Position numbers and translations under genes: made by a program. A stretch of DNA of 64,000 nt from the NCBI GenBank assembly GCA_015075225.1, contig JABTUQ010000005.1, positions 62,001 through 126,000 of the forward strand, in the 5' to 3' direction. Shown piece after piece: positions 10,620-19,485 of this stretch. Source of the DNA: Burkholderiales bacterium (GTDB taxonomy: Bacteria; Pseudomonadota; Gammaproteobacteria; Burkholderiales; Nitrosomonadaceae). Position 1 is the first letter of the stretch. Every line of letters starts with the position of its first letter. The notes under the pieces were generated by a model. It saw only the letters and a list, made by a program, of their open reading frames with translations, was not told the DNA's origin and did no database searches.

Positions 10620-11783
10620 ATGAAAAATTTCTCCCTGTTCATGCAAAACAAAAGCGCTGACACCCCGGAACGCTGGTGTGGAATTTCTCTGAAAATCAGG
10701 AATATTTTCTTTCGTATTTATCCCGCATTCCAACGGCACGCTACCCATTTTTTTTTCAGGAAGATATTCCTCAGCTATTCAAGGAATCGCCTGGTTTTAT
10801 TTATCGCTGCAACTTTTGTTTTACTTCATGCTTCATTCGTTGCCGCTGAATCAGAATTTGGGTTACGGCCTGAAATCAGGAATTTTGTAACGTACATGGC
10901 AAACCGGCATGGCTATGACTCAAAAGAATTGGAAAGTGTTTTTACTCAAACAAATTTCCGGGCAGATATTATCAAACTGATTTCTACCCCGGCTTCGGCA
11001 ATTTCCTGGGATGAATACCGGAAGCGATTTGTTAATACGCAACGTATTAAAGGTGGCATTGGGTTCTGGGGCAAATATGCCAGCGAACTGGAGCGTGCCA
11101 GAAAAATTTATGGTGTACCGGAAGAAATCATCGTGGCAATTATTGGTATTGAAACCTCATACGGCACAGCAAACGTCAACTATCGCATTATGGATGCGCT
11201 TACAACGCTGGCTTTTGATTATCCAAGACGGGCGGATTATTTTCGGGAAGAGCTGGAAAACTATTTGTTACTGGCAAAAGAGCAAAAATTTGGCCTGCTG
11301 GATATCAAGGGTTCTTACGCTGGTGCCATTGGCATTCCCCAGTTTATGCCAGGAAGCTATCGTCGCTATGCAGTCGATTTTAACAATGATGGAAAAATCG
11401 ATCTTTCCGGGAGTTCAGCGGATGCGATCGGCAGCGTGGGTCGTTATTTGAAAGAATATGGCTGGGAAGCGGACAAACCAATTGCGGTTCGCGCACAAGC
11501 CAGATCTGAAAATCTGCAGGAATTCCTGGATACGGGCATCGAACCCATATATGCAATTGGGAAATTGCGTGAGGCCGGGATTATTCCGCTTGAGCCCGTT
11601 GCAAATAATATGCCGTCTGCCTTGCTGGAATTGAATAGTCAGGGCGCTCGTCAATTCTGGCTGGGATTCAGGAATTTTTATGTGATTACGCGCTATAACC
11701 GCAGCACCTTTTATGCGATGTCTGTCTTTGATCTGGCCAAAGCAATCAGGATTGCGAGATTATCCCGGGCGGCCGGGCAATAG
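10620..11783 (+). CDS. mltB: Lytic murein transglycosylase, MltB family
   Basis: Cleaves peptidoglycan glycan strands in the periplasm. After a long N-terminus there is one hydrophobic segment (LVLFIAATFVLLHASFVAA) that should act as signal or anchor. The SLT/MltB catalytic domain follows: FVNTQRIKGGIGFW, IVAIIGIETSYG (catalytic Glu), TLAFDYPRRADYFREELE, SYAGAIGIPQFMPGSYRRYA, DFNNDGKIDL, and the C-terminal FYVITRYNRSTFYAMSVFDLA. No lipobox is evident. ATG 10620 is chosen over a TTG at 10599; neither has a clear ribosome-binding site, and a start further inside is possible because about 60 residues precede the hydrophobic segment. Confidence 0.9.
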   Translation: MKNFSLFMQNKSADTPERWCGISLKIRNIFFRIYPAFQRHATHFFFRKIFLSYSRNRLVLFIAATFVLLHASFVAAESEFGLRPEIRNFVTYMANRHGYDSKELESVFTQTNFRADIIKLISTPASAISWDEYRKRFVNTQRIKGGIGFWGKYASELERARKIYGVPEEIIVAIIGIETSYGTANVNYRIMDALTTLAFDYPRRADYFREELENYLLLAKEQKFGLLDIKGSYAGAIGIPQFMPGSYRRYAVDFNNDGKIDLSGSSADAIGSVGRYLKEYGWEADKPIAVRAQARSENLQEFLDTGIEPIYAIGKLREAGIIPLEPVANNMPSALLELNSQGARQFWLGFRNFYVITRYNRSTFYAMSVFDLAKAIRIARLSRAAGQ

Positions 11784-11812
11784 CTGTTCCTGTTCTTGTC
11801 TGGTTTGATCGA

Positions 11813-12133
11813 CTATTCAATGAAAACGGCAGTTCCGCTGGCTGATACCATCAACATACCGTTTTCCTTACCCAGCACTTCATAATCAATGTCGATTCCA
11901 ATTACTGCATTGGCTCCCAGTCTACGAGCGCTTTCCTGTAGTTCTTCCAGTGCAATTTCGCGGGCATGCTGTAATTCTTTTTCATAAGTTGCTGAACGCC
12001 CACCGACAAAATCACGGATTCCCGCAAAAAGATCTTTCAGGACATTTGCACCCAGAACTGCCTCGCCAGCGACAATGCCGTAATAATGTGCAATACGCTT
12101 GCCTTCAATGCTCTGGGTTGTAGTAAGCAGCAC
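11813..12133 (-). CDS. YbjQ/UPF0145 family protein
   Basis: 106 aa. The GTG start at 12133 is favoured by a strong AAGGAGG a few bases upstream; a longer frame from 12190 would begin inside the neighbouring repeat. The sequence shows the family pattern: [77 protein letters not shown]. Members form oligomers (possibly metal-binding) of unclear function. It is convergent with mltB. Confidence 0.88.
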   Translation of the reverse strand: MLLTTTQSIEGKRIAHYYGIVAGEAVLGANVLKDLFAGIRDFVGGRSATYEKELQHAREIALEELQESARRLGANAVIGIDIDYEVLGKENGMLMVSASGTAVFIE

Positions 12134-12170
12134 CTTTTCCTCCTTGCTGGAAATATGTTGATTATCGCCA

Positions 12171-12312
12171 GGAAATCTCTGAAAAACCACTTACATTGTC
12201 ATTTTTGCATTAAAATCGGCTCAAATGCTCATTTATTACGCATAAACTCTGCTTTTTTGCTGACTTTTGCCTTGAACTGACTGCTTCGCTGACACGTTTT
12301 TCAGGGATTCCC
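12171..12312. repeat. MITE-like repeat, copy A (142 bp)
   Basis: The ends are inverted: GGAAATCTCTGAAAAAC at the left and, read from the right end, GGGAATCCCTGAAAAAC. The interior (CATTGTCATTTTT, CTCATTTA.TACG, TTTTGCCTT, CTGACTGC.TCGCTGAC) matches a second copy at 58874-59015 in inverted orientation. There is no coding capacity. The right end supplies the G of the TAG stop codon of the adjacent ABC ATPase gene. Probably a miniature inverted-repeat element of an IS5-like family (inference). Confidence 0.75.
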
Positions 12313-13373
12313 TAAAGCCGATCGAATACCACGATGTGATCGGTTTCAGGCCGGATGCCGATTTTTTCGCCAATGGCATGATCATGATGGCTGGGAACCA
12401 GCGATAGCACAATCTGCCCGCTTGCCAGTCGCAATGTGTAAAGAAATTGCGCTCCACGAAAAGCCTTGTGCACCACCGCCGCCTGCAACGGACTATGGTC
12501 ATCGTGAATGATATCGTCCGGACGTATCAACACATCAACCTGTTTGTCCGGAACTTCAGAGGATGATGGGTCGGGACGGTAAATGCTCCCGGTCAGAACT
12601 CCGAGTTCAGTTTCAACTTCACCGGAAAGCATGAATGTGCCGGGTATCAACACACCCTGACCGATAAAATCAGCGATAAACCGATTTGCTGGACGATGAT
12701 AGAGATCATGTGCGCTACTCCATTGCATCATTTTCCCGGCATGCATCACTCCTATTTTGTCTGCGACAGCAAAAGCCTCGGATTGGTCATGCGTTACCAG
12801 AATTGCGGTGATGTTCAGCTTCTTCAGCAGATCGCGTATTTCCTGGCTCAAATGTTCACGCAAACCTACATCAAGATTGGAAAACGGTTCATCCAGCAAA
12901 ATCAGCTCGGGATAAGGCGCCAGCGCCCGTGCCAGCGCCACGCGTTGCTGCTGGCCACCAGATAGTTCATGGGGGTAACGATCCGCCACTTCCGTCAGGC
13001 CGGTAACCTGTAACAACTCAGCCACCCGGTGAGCCCGTTCCGTCCTGGTACTGTGGTGCAGGCCAAATCCGACATTCGCTGTAACGTTCAGATGTGGAAA
13101 CAAGGCATATTCCTGGAAAACCATGCCTATTCGCCGCTGTTCGGGTGGTAGAACAAAGCCGGCGCGACTGACAGAAACGCCATTGAGCCATATTTCGCCG
13201 GACATAATGGGTTCGAATCCGGCAATGCTGCGCAAAACCGTTGTTTTGCCACAGCCACTCGGGCCCAACAGACAGCCAATCTCGCCTTTCTCCAACTCGA
13301 AAGATAATTCATCTACGGTAACCTGCTGGCCATAGGTATGGCTGATGTTGTCAAGTTTCAACAATATACTCAT
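12312..13373 (-). CDS. fbpC: Ferric iron ABC transporter, ATP-binding protein
   Basis: Energises Fe3+ import through the FbpB-type permease encoded just upstream. 353 aa from ATG 13373 (MSILLKLDNISHTYGQQ). Walker A LLGPSGCGKTTVLRSIAG, Q-loop EYALFPH, signature LSGGQQQRVALARALA, Walker B LILLDEPFSNLD, H-loop ILVTHDQSEAF. The C-terminal ~110 residues form a TOBE-like regulatory domain (DVLIRPDDI ... KAFRGAQFLYTLRL ... HDHAIGEKIGI). The spacing to fbpB is 7 nt, so it is one operon. Its TAG stop overlaps the end of the 142-bp repeat, so the native terminus may have been changed by the insertion. Confidence 0.93.
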   Translation of the reverse strand: MSILLKLDNISHTYGQQVTVDELSFELEKGEIGCLLGPSGCGKTTVLRSIAGFEPIMSGEIWLNGVSVSRAGFVLPPEQRRIGMVFQEYALFPHLNVTANVGFGLHHSTRTERAHRVAELLQVTGLTEVADRYPHELSGGQQQRVALARALAPYPELILLDEPFSNLDVGLREHLSQEIRDLLKKLNITAILVTHDQSEAFAVADKIGVMHAGKMMQWSSAHDLYHRPANRFIADFIGQGVLIPGTFMLSGEVETELGVLTGSIYRPDPSSSEVPDKQVDVLIRPDDIIHDDHSPLQAAVVHKAFRGAQFLYTLRLASGQIVLSLVPSHHDHAIGEKIGIRPETDHIVVFDRL

Positions 13374-13380
13374 CGCTCTA

Positions 13381-15063
13381 TCAGGTCTCGGAATGACGTA
13401 CCAAAAAAATAATCGGGATCAACCCAGTCAGAATCAGCGTTAAAGCAGGTATTGCAGCCTGCTCCCATTGGCCTTCAGAAGTCAGCGAAAAAATGCGCAC
13501 CGCCAAAGTGTCCCAGTCAAATGGACGTGTCATCAGCGTAATGGGCATTTCCTTCATCACGTCCACAAAAACAAGAGTTGCAGCCGTGAGTAAACTGCTT
13601 TTCAGCATCGGGAAGTAGATAGTTTTCAACATTCGCCAACCCGTCACACCGAAACCGGCAGCTGCTTCATCAATACTGCGTGTGACACGCTGCAATGCAC
13701 TTTCCAGAGGAAAGTAGCTGACAGCAAGAAAACGGGTCATGTACGCAGCCAACATGACAACAAGCGTTCCCTGAATAAGTAACCCGGTCTCAGCGCCGGT
13801 AATTGCCTCGATCCAGTCACTGAGCAGATTGTCCAGCCAGGCCATGGGAATGAATATTCCAACTGCCAGTACCGCGCCCGGCAAGGCATAGCCGATTGTG
13901 GCCAGGCGAACAGAAAAACGGGTGTACCTGTCCGAATGAATACGTACGGAGTAGGCGAGCATTGCTGCCACCAGGCAGGTAATCAGCGCGGCCAGCACGG
14001 AAAGAAGAATCGAGTGCCAGGCGAACTCAGGGTAACGTCCGTCAACGCCGACTTCCAGCGCATGCATGGCCCATAGACCTAACTGCACTACAGGCAACAC
14101 AAAAGCAAAAAACAGGACTGCACCGGCAAAACTGGTTGCTGCCACTGCTTTCCATCCTGTTAGTGGTATGCGTTCGACTCGCGTGCTTTTCCTGCTTTCA
14201 GAGAAACGCATCCGCAGGCGAAACCGTTGTTCCGTCAGGATGATGACCAGTACGATCAAAATAAGCAGGGAGGCAAGTTGCGAAGCTGTGGACAGCGAAA
14301 ACATACCAAACCAGGTTTTATAAATCGCAGTGGTAAACGTATCGTAATTAAAAATGGAGACTGCACCGAAATCAGCCAGTGTTTCCATCAAGGCGAGCAT
14401 GACTCCCGCAACAATCCATGGGCGGGCCATCGGCAGCACCACCCGGAAAAAACCTTGCTGGCGATTGAAACCCAGAGATTGCGCCACCTCCAGCAAACGT
14501 TTTCCCTGTGTTAGAAAAGCATCGCGTGAGAGCAAATAGACATAGGGATAAAAGGCCAGTGTCATCACAACTGCCACACCCGGTCCGCTTCGTATATCGG
14601 GAAACCAGAGCAGATCGGAATTGAACCAGTGGCGCAGGCTGGTTTGTACCGGGCCGGTGTAGTCAAACATACCCAGCGCTACAAAGGCAATGACGTAGGC
14701 GGGAATGGCCAGTGGCAGAAATAACGCCCAGGAAAAAAATCGACTCCCCGGAAAGGTATAGACCGAAGTAAGCCAGGCAAGGCTTACACCCAGAAAGGAT
14801 GTTCCCAGGATCACGCCCAGTGAGAGCCACAGCGTGTTCGTTAACAGGCCCGGCAGTGTGGTGGTGATCAGATGCTGCCAGATTTCACTATCAGGTGATA
14901 AAAAGGAAGCAAACACCACACACACTGGCACAAGTACCAGGCTGGCTACTAAAAACGGAAAGACGCGCCAGGCGCGTCGAATTCCGTACTTGGCTTCATC
15001 ACCGCAGCGCTGCCGGGTGGCGGGCGCTACGGTCAGATTTACAGGAGGGGAATCGTTTTTCAA
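13381..15063 (-). CDS. fbpB: Ferric iron ABC transporter, permease protein
   Basis: 560 aa integral membrane protein with two homologous halves of about six TM segments, as in FbpB/SfuB permeases (two BPD_transp_1 domains). EAA-type loops are visible: EVAQSLGFNRQQGFFRVVLPMARPWI in the first half and EAAAGFGVTGWRMLKTIYFPMLKS in the second. It sits 12 nt after the binding protein gene and 7 nt before the ATPase, all minus strand. No frameshift. It should form the membrane channel with the fbpC product. Confidence 0.93.
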   Translation of the reverse strand: MKNDSPPVNLTVAPATRQRCGDEAKYGIRRAWRVFPFLVASLVLVPVCVVFASFLSPDSEIWQHLITTTLPGLLTNTLWLSLGVILGTSFLGVSLAWLTSVYTFPGSRFFSWALFLPLAIPAYVIAFVALGMFDYTGPVQTSLRHWFNSDLLWFPDIRSGPGVAVVMTLAFYPYVYLLSRDAFLTQGKRLLEVAQSLGFNRQQGFFRVVLPMARPWIVAGVMLALMETLADFGAVSIFNYDTFTTAIYKTWFGMFSLSTASQLASLLILIVLVIILTEQRFRLRMRFSESRKSTRVERIPLTGWKAVAATSFAGAVLFFAFVLPVVQLGLWAMHALEVGVDGRYPEFAWHSILLSVLAALITCLVAAMLAYSVRIHSDRYTRFSVRLATIGYALPGAVLAVGIFIPMAWLDNLLSDWIEAITGAETGLLIQGTLVVMLAAYMTRFLAVSYFPLESALQRVTRSIDEAAAGFGVTGWRMLKTIYFPMLKSSLLTAATLVFVDVMKEMPITLMTRPFDWDTLAVRIFSLTSEGQWEQAAIPALTLILTGLIPIIFLVRHSET

Positions 15064-15075
15064 ACGGATTGTGCT

Positions 15076-16104
15076 CTAGCGGTATCCGGCGCGATCCATC
15101 AATCGCACTGCTTCAGGCTGTAACTCCCCTGCTTTTACTATACTTTTCGGATCCTGCTTGAAATTTCCCCAATCAGTAAGCGGTTCGCCATATTTGACTT
15201 GCGGATTGGCCGGATATTCCATATTGAGCTCGACAAACAATTTTTGTGCATGCTCGGAGGAAAGAAATTCCAGCAGCCGCACGGCCGCAGCCTCATGTTT
15301 GCTATATCGTGTTACACCCGCGCCGGAAACATTGACGTGGACTCCGGTAGTGGCCTGGTTTGGCCAGAAAATGGCCAGGGGAAGCGCCGGATGTTCACGC
15401 ATCAGCCGGCCGTAGTAATACGTGTTGACCAGAGTGACATCACAACGCCCTGCTGCAACATATTCCAGTGCCAGCGTATCATCTGCGATGGGGTCGGTTG
15501 CCAGGTTATTTACCCAGCCTTTGACGATACGCTCGGTTTCGGTCTCGCCCAGTTCTGCAATCATCATTGCAACCAATGACTGGTTATATACTTTTTTGGA
15601 AGAACGCAAACACAGGCGGTTTTTCCATTTCGGATCAGCCAGATCTTCGTATGTTGACAACTCTTCCGGCTTTACCTTGCTGGTATTGTAGACAATAGTA
15701 CGGGCGCGAACGGTTAATCCAAACCATTGTCCTTTCGGATCCCGTAAATTGGCGGGAATATTGGCTTCAAGAATGGGAGAAGTCACTGGTTTCAGCAAAT
15801 TATTACGTGTGGCATCCCATAAATTTCCGGCATCCACTGTAATGAGCACATCGGCAGGTGTCCTTTTGCCTTCTGCGAGCAAGCGGGTTAGCAACGCACC
15901 CTCTTTGTCCGTGGTGAATTTGACCGTGATGCCGGTTTCCTTGGTGAAAGCATCAAACAAAGGCTTGATCAGCTGTTCGATTCTCGCTGAATAAACAACA
16001 ATTTCTTCAGCCTGCGATGACACCGGTGCTACAAACAGAAAGCCGGCGAGGAACAAGCCACTGGACCAGCGGCTGAAAAGACCGGAAATGAAGGAACGGG
16101 ACAT
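15076..16104 (-). CDS. fbpA: Ferric iron ABC transporter, periplasmic binding protein (FbpA/FutA type)
   Basis: Captures Fe3+ in the periplasm. ATG 16104 (MSRSFISGLFSRW) has GGAG at the right distance and gives a clean signal peptide ending in SSQA-EEIVVYSAR; the longer frame to 16242 lacks such features. Family motifs: YSARIEQLIKPLFDAF, TDKEGALLTRLLAEG, PADVLITVDAGNLW, and the Tyr cluster NTYYYGRLM that ligates iron in this class. First gene of the operon; a Fur-box-like palindrome lies about 120 nt upstream. Confidence 0.92.
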   Translation of the reverse strand: MSRSFISGLFSRWSSGLFLAGFLFVAPVSSQAEEIVVYSARIEQLIKPLFDAFTKETGITVKFTTDKEGALLTRLLAEGKRTPADVLITVDAGNLWDATRNNLLKPVTSPILEANIPANLRDPKGQWFGLTVRARTIVYNTSKVKPEELSTYEDLADPKWKNRLCLRSSKKVYNQSLVAMMIAELGETETERIVKGWVNNLATDPIADDTLALEYVAAGRCDVTLVNTYYYGRLMREHPALPLAIFWPNQATTGVHVNVSGAGVTRYSKHEAAAVRLLEFLSSEHAQKLFVELNMEYPANPQVKYGEPLTDWGNFKQDPKSIVKAGELQPEAVRLMDRAGYR

Positions 16105-16226
16105 AATGTTAACTCCGGGGTTGAATGAGTGAAATTCCCAATGCCGCCAATGAAGGCGGGGAAAATTCAGGGACGGATGTATATCCCTGAAACTGGTTGG
16201 CCAGAACCGGAACTGCATGGCCTCAA

Positions 16227-16241
16227 CAAGAATAATTATCA
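16227..16241. promoter_or_regulatory. Candidate Fur box upstream of the iron transporter operon
   Basis: On the minus strand the site reads TGATAATTATTCTTG. It matches 11 of 14 defined positions of the 7-1-7 Fur consensus TGATAATnATTATCA. It lies between the uspA stop and the iron-binding protein start. The match was made by eye. Confidence 0.45.
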
Positions 16242-16291
16242 ATCAGGATTTTTGTCAAGAAAAAACAGCAAATCACCTGCAGATGAATTTT

Positions 16292-16735
16292 TTAATCATC
16301 CCGCAAGCGTACCGCCAGCACATCGCATTTTGCGTGATGCAGCACGCTATTGGCTGTGGATCCCAGCAATAGTGCAAGTCCGTGTCTGCCATGAGAGCCG
16401 ACTACGATCAAATCAACATTTTCCTGCCCGGCAACGCGGATAATTTCCTCTCCTGGTTCTCCCCAAATTAGCCAACGGCAAGCAGGGTCGATACCAAGCG
16501 TATCGCCTGTCTGATTCAGCTTCTGTTTTTCCGCTTCCAGCATCGCATCATCCGTTTTCGTATCCGGAGGGATGATCGTTCCGTAAGGCGTATCAGGCAT
16601 GGGGATATTATCCAGTACATGAATGAGACTAAGCCTTGCCCCGCTTTGTAATGACAAATTCCTGGCTCTCTGTATTATCTGACTGTCCTGAGGCGAGAAA
16701 TCCACAGCAAGCAGAATGTGGTGGTAAACAGGCAT
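16292..16735 (-). CDS. Universal stress protein (UspA family)
   Basis: 147 aa cytoplasmic protein with one Usp domain: start MPVYHHILLAVDFSPQDSQI and the nucleotide-binding pattern G-2x-G-9x-G-S/T at GSHGRHGLALLLGSTANSVL, which indicates an ATP-binding class. ATG at 16735. Transcribed leftward after the alpha/beta hydrolase gene (39 nt gap), possibly in one unit with it. Confidence 0.93.
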   Translation of the reverse strand: MPVYHHILLAVDFSPQDSQIIQRARNLSLQSGARLSLIHVLDNIPMPDTPYGTIIPPDTKTDDAMLEAEKQKLNQTGDTLGIDPACRWLIWGEPGEEIIRVAGQENVDLIVVGSHGRHGLALLLGSTANSVLHHAKCDVLAVRLRDD

Positions 16736-16774
16736 GATATTTCCTGGCAGTTAATCAAACGAGGTCTGTTGTGA

Positions 16775-17647
16775 TTATCTTTGCAGATAAGTCGAGAGAA
16801 AATCGGCAATACGTATCTCGTAACTCTTACCCGCAAAGCTATGCATATTATAGTGACCAGCACCCTCGATCACCCAGAGTTCCTTGGGGGATTGTGCGGC
16901 ATCATACAGCCGTTTTGCTTCTGATTGCGTAGTGTGCCTGTCAAGTGTGCCCGAGATGAACAGCACGGGAATGGCCAGATTGCCGATCCGGTCAACCGGA
17001 TTAAGTTGATCAACCTGCAAATCCAGAAGAAAAGAGAAGTAGGGTAGCAACAAAAGGTGAAGATATCCTCCCGCATCCCCCAAATGCAGCTTGAGCCGAT
17101 TTGTCACCGCCTCGGCAAAAGTGGGGTGTAGTGATTCAAGTATCATGGCATCGAGCCGCAGTGGTGGATCGGCCAGCACAATAGCGGCTGCACCAAGCGT
17201 TGCTCCAATGGCAGCGATACGATCATGCGGAAAAGTATTACGGAGATAATCAACGGCCGCTGCAACATCAACAGATTCACGCGCACCGAAAGTAATGCGG
17301 TCTCCAGGCGTTTCCCCATGTGCTTGCAGATCAATCATCAGCACATGATAACCCTGGCTGTTGAGAAACCTCGCCCGGCCAAGCATTTCAAGGCGGTTGC
17401 TGCGCATGGAATGCACAAGCAGGATTGCGCCGTGCCCGTTGATTCCCCGTGCCAGCCAGCCATGCACAACATAATCATGGTTGACGGGGATCTGTATTGT
17501 TTCCACCGGAAAATCCGGCAACAATGTTTCCACAGCAGTAGGAGCCGATCCTGTTACGATTTCACCCAGCAGGAATATGATAACGATCGTTACCATAAAT
17601 ACTGATACAAGCTGGATCGCCACCCAGCGTATTATCCGACGATGCAT
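16775..17647 (-). CDS. Membrane-anchored alpha/beta hydrolase
   Basis: 290 aa. One N-terminal TM segment (WVAIQLVSVFMVTIVIIFLL) anchors a periplasmic alpha/beta hydrolase fold: oxyanion region ILLVHSMRSNR, core strands YHVLMIDLQAHGET, acid-bearing region VLFISGTLDRHT, and a C-terminal His in VIEGAGHYNMH. At the nucleophile elbow the sequence is IGATLGA, that is G-x-T-x-G with Thr150 where Ser is usual. Substrate unknown. The Thr may reduce or alter activity. Confidence 0.85.
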   Translation of the reverse strand: MHRRIIRWVAIQLVSVFMVTIVIIFLLGEIVTGSAPTAVETLLPDFPVETIQIPVNHDYVVHGWLARGINGHGAILLVHSMRSNRLEMLGRARFLNSQGYHVLMIDLQAHGETPGDRITFGARESVDVAAAVDYLRNTFPHDRIAAIGATLGAAAIVLADPPLRLDAMILESLHPTFAEAVTNRLKLHLGDAGGYLHLLLLPYFSFLLDLQVDQLNPVDRIGNLAIPVLFISGTLDRHTTQSEAKRLYDAAQSPKELWVIEGAGHYNMHSFAGKSYEIRIADFLSTYLQR

Positions 17648-17804
17648 TTCAGGTTGTAATTATGGAAAATCAAAAGGTGATAAAAACTACGGACGTAAAC
17701 ATTCTTTTCATTTACGCTAAAGTCTAACTTCAGCTGGTCGATTCAGGGGTTCCGAGATTGCTTATATCGCTCGCAGCATATCCATTTTTAAAAGAACAGG
17801 TCAA

Positions 17805-18641
17805 ATGTCCAGGTTCCACAATATCCCAGATAGATCGTCTTTCGCTGCATTGATTCTGGTATCTGCAGGAGTCAGCCTGGGAGGGTGCGTAACCCATCAA
17901 CCAGCCAAACCTCCTGTATCCAGGCAATCGGCTGATCTGAAACCGGCAGGCACAGGGAAAACAGAACGGATTGATGTTGTCCCGATTCCGGAAAAACCGC
18001 CAAGCCAAAGGATACTCCGGGATGAAATTGCATCTCTCAAGCAAAAGCTGGCGGAAAAGGATGAGCTTATCCAGAATCTGAATGCGCGTGAACAGGATCG
18101 TGCGCAGATACTGCAGAAAACGGCAGGCGAGATGAGTCGTGCTGAAAACAAACTGCATCGCCTGGCCACACAGCCGGAAGCCGCCTCAAAAATAGCTGAG
18201 GTCGAAATCGCGGTCCATGCTGCAAAACTGGTTTCATTCAGCGAATCTGAAGCCACTTTGCAGTCACTGGCACAGCGTTTTTTGGATGCCGCAACCACCG
18301 CTTACGAACAAAAAAATTATAGCGCTGCTATGAATCATGCGGCACAGTCTGGTGAGTTGATTGATGCAATAACCAACCCGACCAGAAAAATGTTTGTATC
18401 TCAGGATGCACCGCTGGCTTTTCGCATCACGGTCCCATTACTGACTACCAAAGCAATAAATCTGCAAGCAGAGCCCAATCATCAAGCCAAGGCAATCACT
18501 TCGCTGAAAAGAAATACTCCTCTGACTGCCACCGCTTACCATGACAACTGGCTGCAAGTTCAAACCATGGATGATTTGTCAGGCTGGATTCAGAGTCAGG
18601 CAGTCGATATTCGGGCCAATTGGCAAAGTTTCCAGGAATAA
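17805..18641 (+). CDS. SH3-domain lipoprotein with coiled coil
   Basis: 278 aa. The signal sequence ends in a lipobox VSLGG-C (Cys28), so it is probably lipid-anchored. Residues ~68-125 (DEIASLKQKLAEKDELIQNL ... AENKLHRLA) are a predicted coiled coil, then a helical region with FSESEATLQSLAQRF. The C-terminal ~65 residues (LTTKAINLQAEPNHQAKAI ... PLTATAYHDNWLQVQT ... GWIQSQAV) are a bacterial SH3-like domain that may touch the cell wall. Name and partner unknown. It is followed by an OmpA-family gene. Confidence 0.8.
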   Translation: MSRFHNIPDRSSFAALILVSAGVSLGGCVTHQPAKPPVSRQSADLKPAGTGKTERIDVVPIPEKPPSQRILRDEIASLKQKLAEKDELIQNLNAREQDRAQILQKTAGEMSRAENKLHRLATQPEAASKIAEVEIAVHAAKLVSFSESEATLQSLAQRFLDAATTAYEQKNYSAAMNHAAQSGELIDAITNPTRKMFVSQDAPLAFRITVPLLTTKAINLQAEPNHQAKAITSLKRNTPLTATAYHDNWLQVQTMDDLSGWIQSQAVDIRANWQSFQE

Positions 18642-18794
18642 AAATAACCGGAATTTGAATTTTCAATCTGGCACCGGATCAATTGTTCTTGTAAACCAGA
18701 TACCCGACCAACAAAAAACGAAGAGCCAATGGCTGTTTTTTCAGTTTCTCTGCTACAGTACCCTTGATATTCCATCAACATGAAAGGTGAGATT

Positions 18795-19457
18795 ATGTAT
18801 AAAACCCGAGTTTTAACTGTATTACTGGCTGGATCCCTTGTTTCTGCTTGTGCTGATATGAGCGGTACGCAAAGAGGTACCGGAACAGGTGCGTTGATTG
18901 GCGCCGGAACAGGCGCAGCAATCGGTGCGCTGGCTGGCGGCGGGAAGGGTGCTGCAATTGGTGCTGGTGCTGGCGCAGCGCTGGGCGCTGGCGCAGGTTA
19001 CCTGTGGTCAAAAAGAATGGAAGAACAAAGAGTGCAAATGGAAAATGCCACGGCCGGTACTGGCGTAGTAGTGTCGCAAACACCAGATAACCGGCTGATG
19101 CTGAACATTCCTAGCGATATTTCCTTTGATACGGGAAGCGCGCAAATCAAACCTGGTTTCCGTCCGGTACTCGATAGCTTTGCAACCAGTCTGCTGAACA
19201 ATCCAGGCACCCAGGTCACGATTGTTGGGCACACCGACAGCACTGGCAGCGATACGGTAAATAATCCACTGTCTATTAATCGCGCAGCCAGCACACGAGA
19301 GTATTTGGCAAGTCGTGGTGTACCCTTCCAGCGTATCCAGATCGATGGCCGCGGCTCATATCAACCGGTCGCGTCAAATGAAAACGCTGCAGGCCGTGCA
19401 AAAAACCGCAGAGTCGAGATTTATGTCTCCGAAACGCGCAGTGGGGCAGTTCAATAA
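18795..19457 (+). CDS. OmpA-family lipoprotein (YiaD-like)
   Basis: Outer-membrane lipoprotein that should bind peptidoglycan. ATG 18795 (MYKTRVLTVLLAG) has AAAGGTGAG upstream and is preferred to an ATG at 18780. The lipobox is VSA-C. It is followed by Gly/Ala-rich glycine-zipper repeats (TGALIGAGTGAAIGALAGGG ...) and a C-terminal OmpA domain: FDTGSAQIKPGF, VTIVGHTDSTGSD, NRAASTREYLASRGV, GRGSYQPVASN, NRRVEIYV. Standard length for the family, 220 aa. Confidence 0.93.
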   Translation: MYKTRVLTVLLAGSLVSACADMSGTQRGTGTGALIGAGTGAAIGALAGGGKGAAIGAGAGAALGAGAGYLWSKRMEEQRVQMENATAGTGVVVSQTPDNRLMLNIPSDISFDTGSAQIKPGFRPVLDSFATSLLNNPGTQVTIVGHTDSTGSDTVNNPLSINRAASTREYLASRGVPFQRIQIDGRGSYQPVASNENAAGRAKNRRVEIYVSETRSGAVQ

Positions 19458-19485
19458 ATTCACAGATAACACGTAACTGATATTC

